Source: JAOUEA01 sp963825635
Lineage (GTDB): Bacteria; Actinomycetota; UBA4738; HRBIN12
Assembly: GCA_963825635.1 (NCBI GenBank)
Contig: CAWGTU010000003.1
Coordinates: 310,001-374,000 of the forward strand
DNA length: 64,000 bases
Reading direction: 5' to 3'
A program made the translations under genes and the position numbers. Numbering within the stretch: position 1 is the first letter of the stretch; every line of letters starts with the position of its first letter. Positions 52,847 to 61,247 of the stretch are shown here, piece by piece. The notes under the pieces were generated by a model. The model was not told where the DNA came from, ran no database searches, and worked only from the letters and a program-made list of their open reading frames with translations.

Positions 52847-53320
52847 ATGGACGCCGTGAGGACGCTCGCGGCCGCGCTGCTGACGCTCGCCCCCCTGCTC
52901 ACGGCATGCGCGCAGGACGATCCGCCCACGTCCGACGGCGCGGTGGGCACGATCACGTTCGAGGGCGGGACCACCCTCGACGTGCGGGTCGCCGACGATC
53001 CGGACGAGCGAGCCTTCGGGCTGATGGGCGTCGAGTCGCTCCCCGACGACGAGGGCATGGCCTTCGACTTCGGCGATCAGGCGCAGACCGGCGAGTTCTG
53101 GATGAAGGACACGTTCATCCCACTGTCGATCGCCTTCGTCGACGAGGATCGGCGCATCGTGACGATCCTCGAGATGGAGCCGTGCGAGGCGGAACCGTGT
53201 CCGACGTACGGCAGCGACGAGCCCTACGTCTGGGCGATCGAGGCCAACGCCGGCTGGTTCGAGCGACACGGCATCGAGGTGGGCGACCGGATCGAGGAGA
53301 TCGATGGTTCCACCAGCTGA
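52847..53320 (+). CDS. DUF192 lipoprotein
   Basis: 157 residues. A lipoprotein signal peptide ends in the lipobox LLTAC (Cys21). The rest is a DUF192 domain: GTTLDVRVADDPDERAFGLMGVESLPDDEGMAFDFG, then FWMKDTFIPLSIAFVDEDRRIVTILEMEPCEAEPCPTYGS and ANAGWFERHGIEVGDRIE. DUF192 proteins are small beta proteins of unknown function, often exported. The FWM(K/R)(D/N)T motif is the family mark. It overlaps the next gene by 17 nt. Confidence 0.88.
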   Translation: MDAVRTLAAALLTLAPLLTACAQDDPPTSDGAVGTITFEGGTTLDVRVADDPDERAFGLMGVESLPDDEGMAFDFGDQAQTGEFWMKDTFIPLSIAFVDEDRRIVTILEMEPCEAEPCPTYGSDEPYVWAIEANAGWFERHGIEVGDRIEEIDGSTS

Positions 53321-53624
53321 AGACTGCCTGCTCTGCACCGCCGAGCGCATGACCGACTGGCTGCACGAGGACGAGGACTGCTGGATCGCGGAGTGCATCG
53401 TCTGCCGCACGCCGATGGTGGTGTGGCGAACGCACGGCCTGCCCGAGCCGGAGCACGAGGCCCGGCTGATCGCGCATCTCGAGCGGGTGGCGGCCGAGCG
53501 CTACGGCGACGAGGGGTACTACGTCGACCCCGAGCGCCGGCGCATCCCCGACCACTGGCACGCGCACGCACGACCGGCCGGCGGCTTCTTCGATCCGAAG
53601 AGCGACCTCTACGGCACGTACTGA
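53304..53624 (+). CDS. small cysteine-rich conserved protein, unknown
   Basis: 106 residues. The N-terminal half has four cysteines in the pattern CLLCTAERMTDW...CWIAECIVC, then RTPMVVWRTHG and a His-rich end (DHWHAHARPAGGFFDPKSDLYGTY). The Cys arrangement (CxxC and CxxxxCxxC) suggests a metal or iron-sulphur site, and the PM.V...H piece is faintly like HIT proteins, which I cannot confirm. GAGGAGA lies just before ATG 53304 inside the DUF192 gene, so the two are translated together. Confidence 0.65.
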   Translation: MVPPAEDCLLCTAERMTDWLHEDEDCWIAECIVCRTPMVVWRTHGLPEPEHEARLIAHLERVAAERYGDEGYYVDPERRRIPDHWHAHARPAGGFFDPKSDLYGTY

Positions 53625-53642
53625 CCTGAGGCGGCTGGACCC

Positions 53643-54833
53643 TCAACCCCGACCCGGGGACGCGAACGGGAACGCCCGACGAAGGAAGCGATCGAACTGT
53701 GGCACGGTGAACGCCGCGAGACCGTAGGCGGGCGAGTAGAGCAACCCCTTCTCGATGAGTCGTGACCGCGTCTTGCCCACGGCCGACGAAGGCCGTCCCA
53801 GGACCCGAGCCACGTCGGCTGCACGCTGTGGCTGTGCCCCCAGTTCCGCCATCCCCCTCAGGTAGGCGATCTCCGGCGGCGTTGCGCGTTCGATGCGAAC
53901 CCTGAAGAAGCTCGAGTCGAGCTTGGCCTCGACGATCGCCTGCGCCTCGACCGCCTCGAGCGCGGAGATGGGCGAACCCGCCGCTTGATCCCAGAGCGCC
54001 TTCCCGTACTCCTGGATGAAGTACGGGTATCCCTCCGTGTAGACCACGACCGCGTCGATCGCTCGCTCATCGAACGACACACCGAGCTCGTTCGCAGGAA
54101 GGATGAGCGCCTCGGCGGCCAGCGGTGGCGGCAACGCGCCGATCACCGGGAATCGAAAGAGGCGCTCGGCATACGATTTCGCCTCCGCCGCGAGTCGTGG
54201 CAGCTGCGGCAATCCCGCCCCGACCAGTGTCAACGGCAGCTGCCGCTGTACCACTTTGTGGAGCGCTTGGATGAGCGCCTCGAGTTCACCTCGCGACAGG
54301 AGCTGCAACTCGTCGAGCAGGAAGACGACGCCCGCTTCCTGCTCCTGGGCCGCCTCCCCGATCGCGATCAACAGGTCGGTGAGGTCCTCGTTGAGATCAC
54401 CGCTGTCCGCGGCTCCCTCGACGGCTTCGACATCGAAGGTTCCACTGAGGGATCCGTCCGACGAGACACTGATCGAGAACGACTTCAGGACGCCCGCCGC
54501 CCTGGAGAGGCGTTCCCGCCATCGGGCGGGTGGCGAGAGCTCCAGCAAGGCCCGCCTCGCCAGCTGCGACATGCGTGGACCGAACGGAGCCTCCGAGGAG
54601 ATCTCGGCATCGACGGTCGCCCATCCGACGTTCTTCGCTCGGCGTTCGAACTCCCCCAGGAGCACGGTCTTCCCGACCCCGCGAAGCCCCGTGATGATCA
54701 GCGACTGCTCGGCGACCCCGCGCCGGAGTCGAGCGAGCAGGACATCGAACACTTCGAGCTCGCGGTCCCGGCCCACGAGGGCCGGAGGGCGCGCTCCTGC
54801 GTTCGGGGTGTACGGGTTCCCACGGGGGTCCAC
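53643..54833 (-). CDS. AAA/ORC-like ATPase with C-terminal winged helix
   Basis: 396 residues. PALVGRDRELEVFDVLLARL leads to Walker A ITGLRGVGKTVLLGEFERR; Walker B is AGVVFLLDELQLLSR; a sensor-like region is LTLVGAGLPQLPRLAAEA. The C-terminus is a winged helix: GMAELGAQPQRAADVARVLGRPSSAVGKTRSRLIEKGLLYSPAYG. The layout is that of Orc1/Cdc6-like bacterial ATPases (AAA_16) found as stand-alone genes. Function unknown, perhaps regulatory or DNA-associated. GTG 54833 is chosen because a consensus promoter ends 7 nt before it. The in-frame start at 54869 lies inside that promoter. Confidence 0.75.
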   Translation of the reverse strand: MDPRGNPYTPNAGARPPALVGRDRELEVFDVLLARLRRGVAEQSLIITGLRGVGKTVLLGEFERRAKNVGWATVDAEISSEAPFGPRMSQLARRALLELSPPARWRERLSRAAGVLKSFSISVSSDGSLSGTFDVEAVEGAADSGDLNEDLTDLLIAIGEAAQEQEAGVVFLLDELQLLSRGELEALIQALHKVVQRQLPLTLVGAGLPQLPRLAAEAKSYAERLFRFPVIGALPPPLAAEALILPANELGVSFDERAIDAVVVYTEGYPYFIQEYGKALWDQAAGSPISALEAVEAQAIVEAKLDSSFFRVRIERATPPEIAYLRGMAELGAQPQRAADVARVLGRPSSAVGKTRSRLIEKGLLYSPAYGLAAFTVPQFDRFLRRAFPFASPGRG

Positions 54834-54840
54834 GCCGACG

Positions 54841-54869
54841 ATATTGCGCGGTTTGGCAGAGATTGTCAA
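54841..54869 (-). promoter_or_regulatory. consensus promoter of the ATPase gene
   Basis: Minus strand: -35 TTGACA (54869-54864), 17-nt spacer, -10 CAATAT (54846-54841), then 7 nt to GTG 54833. GTCAA/GTCCA-like words recur just upstream (54864-54889) and could be an operator. Confidence 0.7.
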
Positions 54870-54906
54870 GAGTCGTCAAACATTGTCCAACTCCGCAAAC
54901 ATCGAC

Positions 54907-55044
54907 CTACTCCGCTCGAAGTTCACCGCCGTAGCGGCGCTCCGCCAGCCGCCTGCCGATCTCCGCGGCGAGCACGAGGCCGAGCAAGGCCGCGAGCACG
55001 ACCGACGAGACCGCGCACTCGTCGAACGACAGCGTGAACGACCT
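54907..55044 (-). pseudogene. remnant of a membrane protein C-terminus
   Basis: A 45-codon frame ending in TAG with nearly all G or C in third positions: SFTLSFDECAVSSVVLAALL, then GLVLAAEIGRRLAERRYGG. It reads as one membrane helix and an Arg-rich tail. An in-frame TAG lies directly upstream (55045-55047) and there is no start codon. It looks like the end of a lost or frameshifted gene. The rest of the 54870-55141 gap shows only the ATPase promoter. Confidence 0.35.
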
Positions 55045-55141
55045 CTAGATCGTGCGGTTCGCGACCGGGCACGCGAGCGCCTCAGATCACCTGCCGATCG
55101 AGGTGACCGTGTCGACGTGAAGGTCGTTTGCTCAGCGGTTC

Positions 55142-55651
55142 TTACTCGCCCTCCGCGGCCTTGAGCTGCTTGGCGAGCTCGTCGGCGCTCGCGTCGATCT
55201 CCTTCGAGACGTAGCGGTTCTGGGCCTTGATGGAAGCGGCGATCTGGTCGGCCATGTTCGTCGCGTACAGCACGATCAAACCCGCCTGGCCCTTGTCGAG
55301 CACCTCGCCGAGCTGCTTGAGGTCGTCGTCGCTCATGCCGCCCTTCATGTGCCCGGCCACGGCACCGATGCCGGCCCCGACGGCGGCCCCCACGCCCAGG
55401 CCGATGCCCGGGAGGATCGCGGTCAGCGCGCCGATCGCCAGGCCCGTCCACGCGGCGTGGCGCGTGGGCTGCTCGTGCTTCTTGGCGACCTTGACCTTGC
55501 CGTCGGCGTCGCGCTCGATCACCGCCGCGTCGAAGTCGTGCCCGACCCCCGCCTCGCGGTACAGCTCCTTGACGGCCTCGTAGTCGGCCTCGGCCTCGGC
55601 GACGCTGTCGTACGACGCGCCGAGGACCACCAACATGTCCTTCTCGCTCAT
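55142..55651 (-). CDS. DUF1269-like protein with glycine-zipper membrane segment
   Basis: 169 residues. N-terminal soluble part (LVVLGASYDSVAEAEADYEAVKELYREAG, DFDAAVIERDADGKVKVAKKHE), a central Gly/Ala-rich hydrophobic hairpin (GLAIGALTAILPGIGLGVGAAVGAGIGAVAGHM), and a C-terminal helical part (SDDDLKQLGEVLDKGQAGLIVLYATNMADQIAASI). This is the plan of DUF1269 membrane-associated proteins, often stress related. The function is not known. ATG 55651 follows GGGAGGG. Confidence 0.75.
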   Translation of the reverse strand: MSEKDMLVVLGASYDSVAEAEADYEAVKELYREAGVGHDFDAAVIERDADGKVKVAKKHEQPTRHAAWTGLAIGALTAILPGIGLGVGAAVGAGIGAVAGHMKGGMSDDDLKQLGEVLDKGQAGLIVLYATNMADQIAASIKAQNRYVSKEIDASADELAKQLKAAEGE

Positions 55652-55808
55652 CAGACCCTCCCCTTCCCGCGAGATCTCACTCGCGTACATCGTTGCCCGT
55701 CGAGCATCTGCCCGCACGCTCAGAGCTTAGCCACGCAGCGAGGTGTGAGACGATTCCCCCCGATCGCGCAGCCTCTCTGCGCCGCACGCACCGAAGGGGA
55801 GAACGGCC

Positions 55809-56081
55809 ATGGTTCAGAACAGCCCGACGGGTCCTCAGTCCGAGGGGCGCCGGCTCGGCGGTGGCGCGATCGCCTCGCTCGTCGGGGTCGGTCTGCTGCT
55901 CGTCTTCATGCTCCAGAACACCGAGAGCGTGCGACTCGACTTCCTCTTCTGGCACTTCACGTGGCCGCTGTGGCTCCTGACGCTCGCCTCCGCGCTCCTC
56001 GGGGCCCTGGTGTGGTTCGGACTCGGCGTGATGCGTCGTCACCGACGCCGCAAGGAACGCCGCCAGGACCGGCGAGACTGA
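55809..56081 (+). CDS. LapA-domain (DUF1049) small membrane protein
   Basis: 90 residues with two membrane helices (AIASLVGVGLLLVFMLQN, LWLLTLASALLGALVWFGLGV) and a very basic tail (RRHRRRKERRQDRR). The stretch FMLQNTESVRLDFLFWHF is the LapA/DUF1049 mark. The role in actinobacteria is unknown. AAGGGGAGA precedes the ATG. The next gene follows after 22 nt. Confidence 0.85.
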   Translation: MVQNSPTGPQSEGRRLGGGAIASLVGVGLLLVFMLQNTESVRLDFLFWHFTWPLWLLTLASALLGALVWFGLGVMRRHRRRKERRQDRRD

Positions 56082-56103
56082 ACCTCGACGAGCCGACCGG
56101 CGG

Positions 56104-57531
56104 GTGGAGAACGCGACCCAGACGCTGCACCGGCTCACCTCCTACGAGCCCGGCCGCGAGTGGGACGAGCCCGTCGACGACCCTCGCGTGGTGCAGGATC
56201 TCGAGGTGAACGACCTCGACCGGCTGCCCTGGTTCACCAAGCGCTATGAGGGATCGCTGCCTCGCCTGTCCTTGCCCCGCGACCTGCCGTCCACCACGGC
56301 CCCGGCCGTCGCTGTGCTCGCGGGCACCGCGGCCGTCGCTCCCGCCGAACTCGACCTGCCGCAGCTGTCGCGGTCGCTCCATCTGTCCGCCGGGGTCGTG
56401 CGCACGACGGTCCGGCCGTACGCCACCTGGCTCTTCCGCGCCGCGGGGTCGGCGGGCGGCCGCTTCCCGCTCGAGGTGTACGTCGCCGTGCCCGAGGGCA
56501 CCGGACTCCCCGCGGGCGTGCACTGGTACGACCCGCAGGACCACGCCCTGCTGCAGGTCGGGCCTGCGCCACTCGACGGAGTGCCCGCCCTCGTCGTCAC
56601 CGGTGTCCCGTGGCGGACGGGCTGGCGCTATCGCGAGCGTGGGTTCCGCCACGTCTACTGGGACGCCGGCACGATGCTCGCCCAGCTGTTCGCGGCGGCC
56701 GACTCAGCGGGGCTGACCGCAACGCTCCACACCCGCTTCCCCGACGCGGCCGTCACCGCGCTCGTCGGCGCGGACGGGGTGCACGAGTGGCCCGTGGCCG
56801 TGGTCGCCCTCGGTGACGGGATGCCCGCGCTCGACGCGTCCGGCGTGGCGACGATGGGCGCGGTCGACGCGGAACCGGTCGAGTTCCCGCTCGTGACGAG
56901 CGCCCAGCGGGCCGGCGACGACCACACGCTGGGGCCGCCGTGGGACCTCGGCGCCCCGGTGGACGTGCCGATCGAGGGAGGTGACCCGATCGAGACGGTC
57001 GTGCTGGCGCGCGGGTCGCAGCGCCGCATGGATCCTGACCGCGGACTGCCCGAGAGCCTGCTGCAGACGTCGATGAGCGCGGCGCTGCGGGGCGTCGACC
57101 TGCCCCACTTCGTCGTGGTGCACGACGTCGACGGACTCGTGCCGGGGGTCTACCGCTGGCCGGACCTCTCGGCGCCGCTGCGCCCGGGCGAGATGCGAGA
57201 CGAGCTCTACCGGGTCTGCCTCGAGCAGGGGCTCGCTCGCGACGCGGCGTTCGTCGTGATCGGCGCGGCCGACGTGAACGCACTCGACGATCGGGAGTAC
57301 CGCGAGGCGCAGCTCGCCGCCGGGCTCGTCGAGGGACGGCTGCACCTGCTCGCCTACGCGCTCGGCGCGAGCGCCTCCGGGATGACGTTCCTCGACAGCG
57401 AGATGCCTGTGCTCCTCGGAGCGCCGCTCGACGCGCTGCTGTTCACGTGCGTCGGCGTGCCGGAGTACGCATCCGCGCCGGGTGGCTCGCCCGGCGCGCC
57501 GACCGACGTGCGCATGGTGGCCCCGCGCTGA
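56104..57531 (+). CDS. SagB-type tandem nitroreductase-fold protein
   Basis: 475 residues with two nitroreductase-like halves. First half: LDLPQLSRSLHLSAGV, AAGSAGGRFPLEVYVAVP, then YWDAGTMLAQLFAAADSAGLTATL. Second half: IETVVLARGSQRRMD, LPHFVVVHDVDGLVPGVYRW, EQGLARDAAFVVIGAADV, and EGRLHLLAYALGASASGMTF. This layout is that of SagB/ThcOx-type dehydrogenases, FMN enzymes that oxidise azoline rings in some RiPP pathways. No azoline cyclodehydratase or precursor is near, so a RiPP role is not supported here. GTG 56104 lies 22 nt after the LapA-like gene. Confidence 0.75.
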   Translation: MENATQTLHRLTSYEPGREWDEPVDDPRVVQDLEVNDLDRLPWFTKRYEGSLPRLSLPRDLPSTTAPAVAVLAGTAAVAPAELDLPQLSRSLHLSAGVVRTTVRPYATWLFRAAGSAGGRFPLEVYVAVPEGTGLPAGVHWYDPQDHALLQVGPAPLDGVPALVVTGVPWRTGWRYRERGFRHVYWDAGTMLAQLFAAADSAGLTATLHTRFPDAAVTALVGADGVHEWPVAVVALGDGMPALDASGVATMGAVDAEPVEFPLVTSAQRAGDDHTLGPPWDLGAPVDVPIEGGDPIETVVLARGSQRRMDPDRGLPESLLQTSMSAALRGVDLPHFVVVHDVDGLVPGVYRWPDLSAPLRPGEMRDELYRVCLEQGLARDAAFVVIGAADVNALDDREYREAQLAAGLVEGRLHLLAYALGASASGMTFLDSEMPVLLGAPLDALLFTCVGVPEYASAPGGSPGAPTDVRMVAPR

Positions 57532-57564
57532 CCCGGCCACGCTCCCGACGGCAGCATGTCCGGC

Positions 57565-58983
57565 TCATGCGACCCACGGTCCGCGCCAGCCTCCGTGCTC
57601 GGAGACCAGGGCATCGGCGGCCTCGGGTCCCCACGAGCCCGGTCGATAGCTGTGGGGTGCCGGCGGGTCGTCGATCAGCGGCTGCATGACGCGCCACGCC
57701 TCTTCGACGGAGTCCTGTCGGGTGAAGCGCAGGTCCTCTCCGACCATCGCCGCATGGAGCAGCACCTCGTACGGTGTCGCGCCTTCACCACCCGCTTGTG
57801 CGAACTCCAGGTCGAGGGCGATGGATTCGGGCTTCGGCGCGTCGGCTCGGTGGGCGTTGAGCACCAGGCGCACACCGGTCGACGGATCGAGCTTCACGAC
57901 GAACTGGTCGGGCTCGGTATCGGGCGACCGCAGTCCGAAGCCGAGGGTCGGCGGTTCCTTGAAGACCAGCCTGAGCTCGGTCTGCGTGACCGGCAGGCGC
58001 TTGCCCGTGCGGATGAAGAAGGGCACGCCCGACCACCGCCAGCTCTCGATGTCGAGCCGCAGCGCGACGTAGGTCTCGGTCGTCGAACCTTCGGCGACGC
58101 CCTCGATCGACCGGTACCCGTCGTACTGACCCCGGACGTAGTTCCGCGGATCCGCGGGGCGCATCGCCCTGAACACCTCACGTTGCGCCGACTTGAGCGT
58201 CTCGGGGTCGCCTCCCGCCGGAGCCTCCATCGCGGCGGCCGCAACGACCTGCATCAGGTGGTTCACGACCACGTCCCGCAACGCACCGACGGGGTCGTAG
58301 AAGTGACCACGGTCTTCCACACCGAAGTCTTCCGCCAGGGTGATCTGGACGCACTCGAGGTGGTTCCGGTTCCAGACGGGCTCCAGCATCGTGTTCGCGA
58401 AGCGAAGGAACAGGATCTCCTCGAGACCCATCTTCCCCAGGTAGTGGTCGATCCGGTAGATCCGGGACTCGTCGACGTATCGGTGCAGCTCGTCGGCGAG
58501 TGCCCGCGCGGACGCGAGATCGTGCCCGAACGGCTTCTCGACGACGACCCGCCCCGATCTCACCAGCCCCGCATCGCTCACACCCTTCACGACCGTCGCG
58601 AAGAGGGACGGCGGGATCTCGAGATAGAAGACGGGGTCGGTGGCGGCTCCCATCGCCGAACCCACCCTCCCGTAGGTGGCCGAGTCCGTGAAGTCGCCGG
58701 AGACGTAGGAGAGGCGCGCGGCGAGACGGTCGAACACCTCGGCATCCAGGGTCTCCCCGGTGCCGACGATCGAGCTGCGCGCACGCTCGATCAGCTGTTC
58801 CCGGCTCCAGTCCTCCACCGCGACGCCGACGATCGGGCAGTCGAGCAGGCCTCGTCGTTCGAGTCGGTAGAGCGACCGGAACGTCATCACCCGCGCCAGG
58901 TCGCCGGAGATCCCGAAGATCACGAGGACGTCGGCTCGGGACGCGCCCGCCGCGTCGGCGCCGGCCATCGTGTTCGGTCGCAT
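57565..58983 (-). CDS. zwf: glucose-6-phosphate 1-dehydrogenase
   Basis: 472 residues. NADP loop FGISGDLARVMTFRSLYRLERRGLL, substrate motif VVEKPFGHDLASARAL, catalytic RIYRIDHYLGKMGLEEI (usually DHYLGKE; here Met follows the Lys), and FIRTGKRLPVTQTEL. It oxidises glucose-6-phosphate to 6-phosphogluconolactone with NADP+ or NAD+, the entry to the pentose phosphate path. ATG 58983 has GGAGG 7 nt upstream. The usual partners (gnd, pgl, opcA) are not adjacent. It converges on the SagB-like gene. Confidence 0.95.
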   Translation of the reverse strand: MRPNTMAGADAAGASRADVLVIFGISGDLARVMTFRSLYRLERRGLLDCPIVGVAVEDWSREQLIERARSSIVGTGETLDAEVFDRLAARLSYVSGDFTDSATYGRVGSAMGAATDPVFYLEIPPSLFATVVKGVSDAGLVRSGRVVVEKPFGHDLASARALADELHRYVDESRIYRIDHYLGKMGLEEILFLRFANTMLEPVWNRNHLECVQITLAEDFGVEDRGHFYDPVGALRDVVVNHLMQVVAAAAMEAPAGGDPETLKSAQREVFRAMRPADPRNYVRGQYDGYRSIEGVAEGSTTETYVALRLDIESWRWSGVPFFIRTGKRLPVTQTELRLVFKEPPTLGFGLRSPDTEPDQFVVKLDPSTGVRLVLNAHRADAPKPESIALDLEFAQAGGEGATPYEVLLHAAMVGEDLRFTRQDSVEEAWRVMQPLIDDPPAPHSYRPGSWGPEAADALVSEHGGWRGPWVA

Positions 58984-59120
58984 CGAGCCACCTCCTGACA
59001 TCGTTCGGCGAGACCGCTGAAGCGTGATCCACCTTGCCGGCTCACCCATACGGTAGCCGTGATCGATAGGTCGACGACGCACGGGAGCACACCGGGCCGA
59101 TCCGTCACACGACGCGACGT

Positions 59121-59861
59121 TCAGGGCGCGGGCATCTCCCAGACCGACACGTGCTGACGGCTGTCGTTCGTGAACGGCTCGCGCTTCCACCCGGCCCAAC
59201 GATCGCGCAACGTCATGCCGGCGAGCTGCGCCATCAGGTCGAGCTCCGCGGGCCACACGTAGCGGAAGGGAACCGAGAAGCGCTCGAACCTGCCGTCGAC
59301 CATCTCGAGGTGGTGCGACGTCAGGCCCTGGGTGGCGACGTCGTACTCGTCGATCCCCCATGAGTCCTCGCTCCCGTGGAAGACGTGGAAGGTCTCGCCC
59401 GCCGGCAGCCGCTGGAGGTTCGGCACCATGACCTCGATCACGAAGCACCCACCGGGCTCGAGGTGCGCAGCCACGTTTCGGAAGCACGCCACCTGTGCCG
59501 CCTGCGTCGTCAGGTTCATGATCGTGTTGAAGACGAGGTAGGCGAGCGAGAACGATCCGTCCACCCTGGTCGTCGCGAAGTCCCCGATCGTCACGCCGAC
59601 ACGATCGCCGCCGGGCTTCGCGCGCAGCCGCGCGGCCATCGCCGTCGAGAGCTCGATCCCGTGCACCGGCACCCCCCGCGCCGAGAGCGGCAGGGCGATG
59701 CGACCCGTGCCGACGCCGAGCTCGAGCGCGCGGCCACTCCCGGCGATCGCGGCGAGGACGTCGACGACGGGCTCGATCGCCGCCGAGGCGAACATGTCCG
59801 AGGACGACTCGTCGTACGTCGCGGCCACGCTCTCGTCGAAGTACCCGTCCTCGTCGTCCAC
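59121..59861 (-). CDS. class I SAM-dependent methyltransferase
   Basis: 246 residues. YFDESVAATYDESSSDMF leads to the SAM loop RALELGVGTGRIALPLSARGVPVHGIELS, then TIGDFATTRVDGSFSLAYLVFNTIMNLTTQ and HLEPGGCFVIEVMVP. It resembles small-molecule methyltransferases with the LVFNT.MNL motif in place of a metal site. Substrate unknown. It stands alone between zwf and the DUF998 pair. Confidence 0.85.
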   Translation of the reverse strand: MDDEDGYFDESVAATYDESSSDMFASAAIEPVVDVLAAIAGSGRALELGVGTGRIALPLSARGVPVHGIELSTAMAARLRAKPGGDRVGVTIGDFATTRVDGSFSLAYLVFNTIMNLTTQAAQVACFRNVAAHLEPGGCFVIEVMVPNLQRLPAGETFHVFHGSEDSWGIDEYDVATQGLTSHHLEMVDGRFERFSVPFRYVWPAELDLMAQLAGMTLRDRWAGWKREPFTNDSRQHVSVWEMPAP

Positions 59862-59957
59862 GGTCGCGATGCTAGCCCTTGCGCCGGACCATCACGCTGG
59901 CCATAGTCGTGCTCGTACTCCTCCCCTGCCCTGCTGGGCCACCGAAAGGGTGAGCTG

Positions 59958-60617
59958 GTGACGATCCCGGACGAGGACGTGGACGGTGGCGCGGTGCCCC
60001 CCGTCGAGTACCGGGCGACCGGGGCGTCGCTCGTCGCCGTCCTGTTGGCGATCGCGTGCTTCGGCGCGGTGATGCTGCTCCACATCATGCGGGGAGACAT
60101 CGACCCGCTCCGCCAGGTGATGAGCGAGTACGCGAACGGGTCGCACGGCCGTGTGATGACCGTGGTGTTCTACACGTTCGGCCTCGCATCGCTGGCGCTC
60201 GCGTTCCGGCTGCGTCGAGGGATCGATCATCGGGGTCCGACGGTGCTGATGCCCGTGCTGCTCGCGGCCGCCGGGGTCGGTCTCATCGCCTCGGGTGTGT
60301 TCGAGGTGGAACGGCCCCTCGTGCCGGACACGCTCGAAGAGGTGATCCACAGCTACGCGTCCGTGGCAGCCTTCGTGCTCCTGATCACGGCGATGTTCCT
60401 GCTCGCCCTGGCGTGCAGGAAGGATGCGCGGTGGTGGTCCTTCCGGTGGGCCGCGGCGGCACTCGCCGTCGCCGCTGCCGTGCTCGCCGCGGCCACCCCG
60501 ATGAGCGCCGGAACCGGGTGGTCCGGTGCCGTGCAGCGGCTGCTCAGCCTCGCGGTCCTCCTCTGGTTCCTGCTGACCGCGCTGCACGTCAGGGGCAAGG
60601 CCTTCCGCCCGACGTGA
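59958..60617 (+). CDS. DUF998 membrane protein (first of tandem pair)
   Basis: 219 residues with six predicted helices. The conserved part is SLVAVLLAIACFGAVMLLHIMRGDIDPLRQVMSEYANGSHGRVMTVVFYTFGLASLALAF, where (L/M)SEYA.G.HG is the DUF998 signature. Function unknown. GTG 59958 is taken as the start. The stop overlaps the next, homologous gene (GTGA). Confidence 0.82.
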   Translation: MTIPDEDVDGGAVPPVEYRATGASLVAVLLAIACFGAVMLLHIMRGDIDPLRQVMSEYANGSHGRVMTVVFYTFGLASLALAFRLRRGIDHRGPTVLMPVLLAAAGVGLIASGVFEVERPLVPDTLEEVIHSYASVAAFVLLITAMFLLALACRKDARWWSFRWAAAALAVAAAVLAAATPMSAGTGWSGAVQRLLSLAVLLWFLLTALHVRGKAFRPT

Positions 60618-61198
60618 GGACCAGGGCACGGTTCGTCACGACCGCGGGACTGCTCGTCAGCGGGAGCCTCGTCGTGGCCCTGCACCTCCTGCGACCCGAT
60701 CTCCCTCCCGCCTCGCATCGGCTCAGCGAGTACGCGATCGGGCCCCACGGCTGGATGATGACGACGGCGTTCGTCGCGCTGGGCTGCGCGCTCGCGGCGC
60801 TGGGCCTGGCCCTCCTGGCGGAACGACCGCGCGGGATCACGTGGATCATCCCGGCGACGACGCTCGCGGCCGGTGTGGGCATGATCGTCTCGGGGGTGTA
60901 CGAGACCGGGGATTTACCTGCAAGCGACTCGATCCACAGCCTGGCGTCGATCTCGGCCACCGTCGCCATCGTCGTCATCGCCCTCGTTCACTCGATGCCC
61001 GTCGCGCGACGCTGGTCGGACGTGCCGCTGGGTCGTGTGGGCATCGGGCTTGCGCTCACCGCCGCGGGGCTCGCCGTGATCGCCCCGGCGCTCCACGACA
61101 CGAGGTGGACGGGGCTCGGGCAGCGCCTGCTCTGGATCGTGCTGATCGCATGGCTGCTGCGCGCCCTCTGGCTGCAGCCGTCGCAGGAAGGCCGCTGA
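60614..61198 (+). CDS. DUF998 membrane protein (second of tandem pair)
   Basis: 194 residues, the same six-helix plan: LHLLRPDLPPASHRLSEYAIGPHGWMMTTAFVALGCALAAL and VGMIVSGVYETGDLPASDSIHSLASI. It shares the SEYA.GPHG signature and HS...S loop with the preceding gene, so the two arose by duplication. GTG 60614 overlaps the previous TGA. Function unknown. A paired or heterodimeric membrane complex is possible. Confidence 0.8.
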   Translation: MRTRARFVTTAGLLVSGSLVVALHLLRPDLPPASHRLSEYAIGPHGWMMTTAFVALGCALAALGLALLAERPRGITWIIPATTLAAGVGMIVSGVYETGDLPASDSIHSLASISATVAIVVIALVHSMPVARRWSDVPLGRVGIGLALTAAGLAVIAPALHDTRWTGLGQRLLWIVLIAWLLRALWLQPSQEGR

Positions 61199-61247
61199 CG
61201 TCGTCCGAACGGCCGAGGATGTCGGTGGCCGATGCGAGCATGCATCC

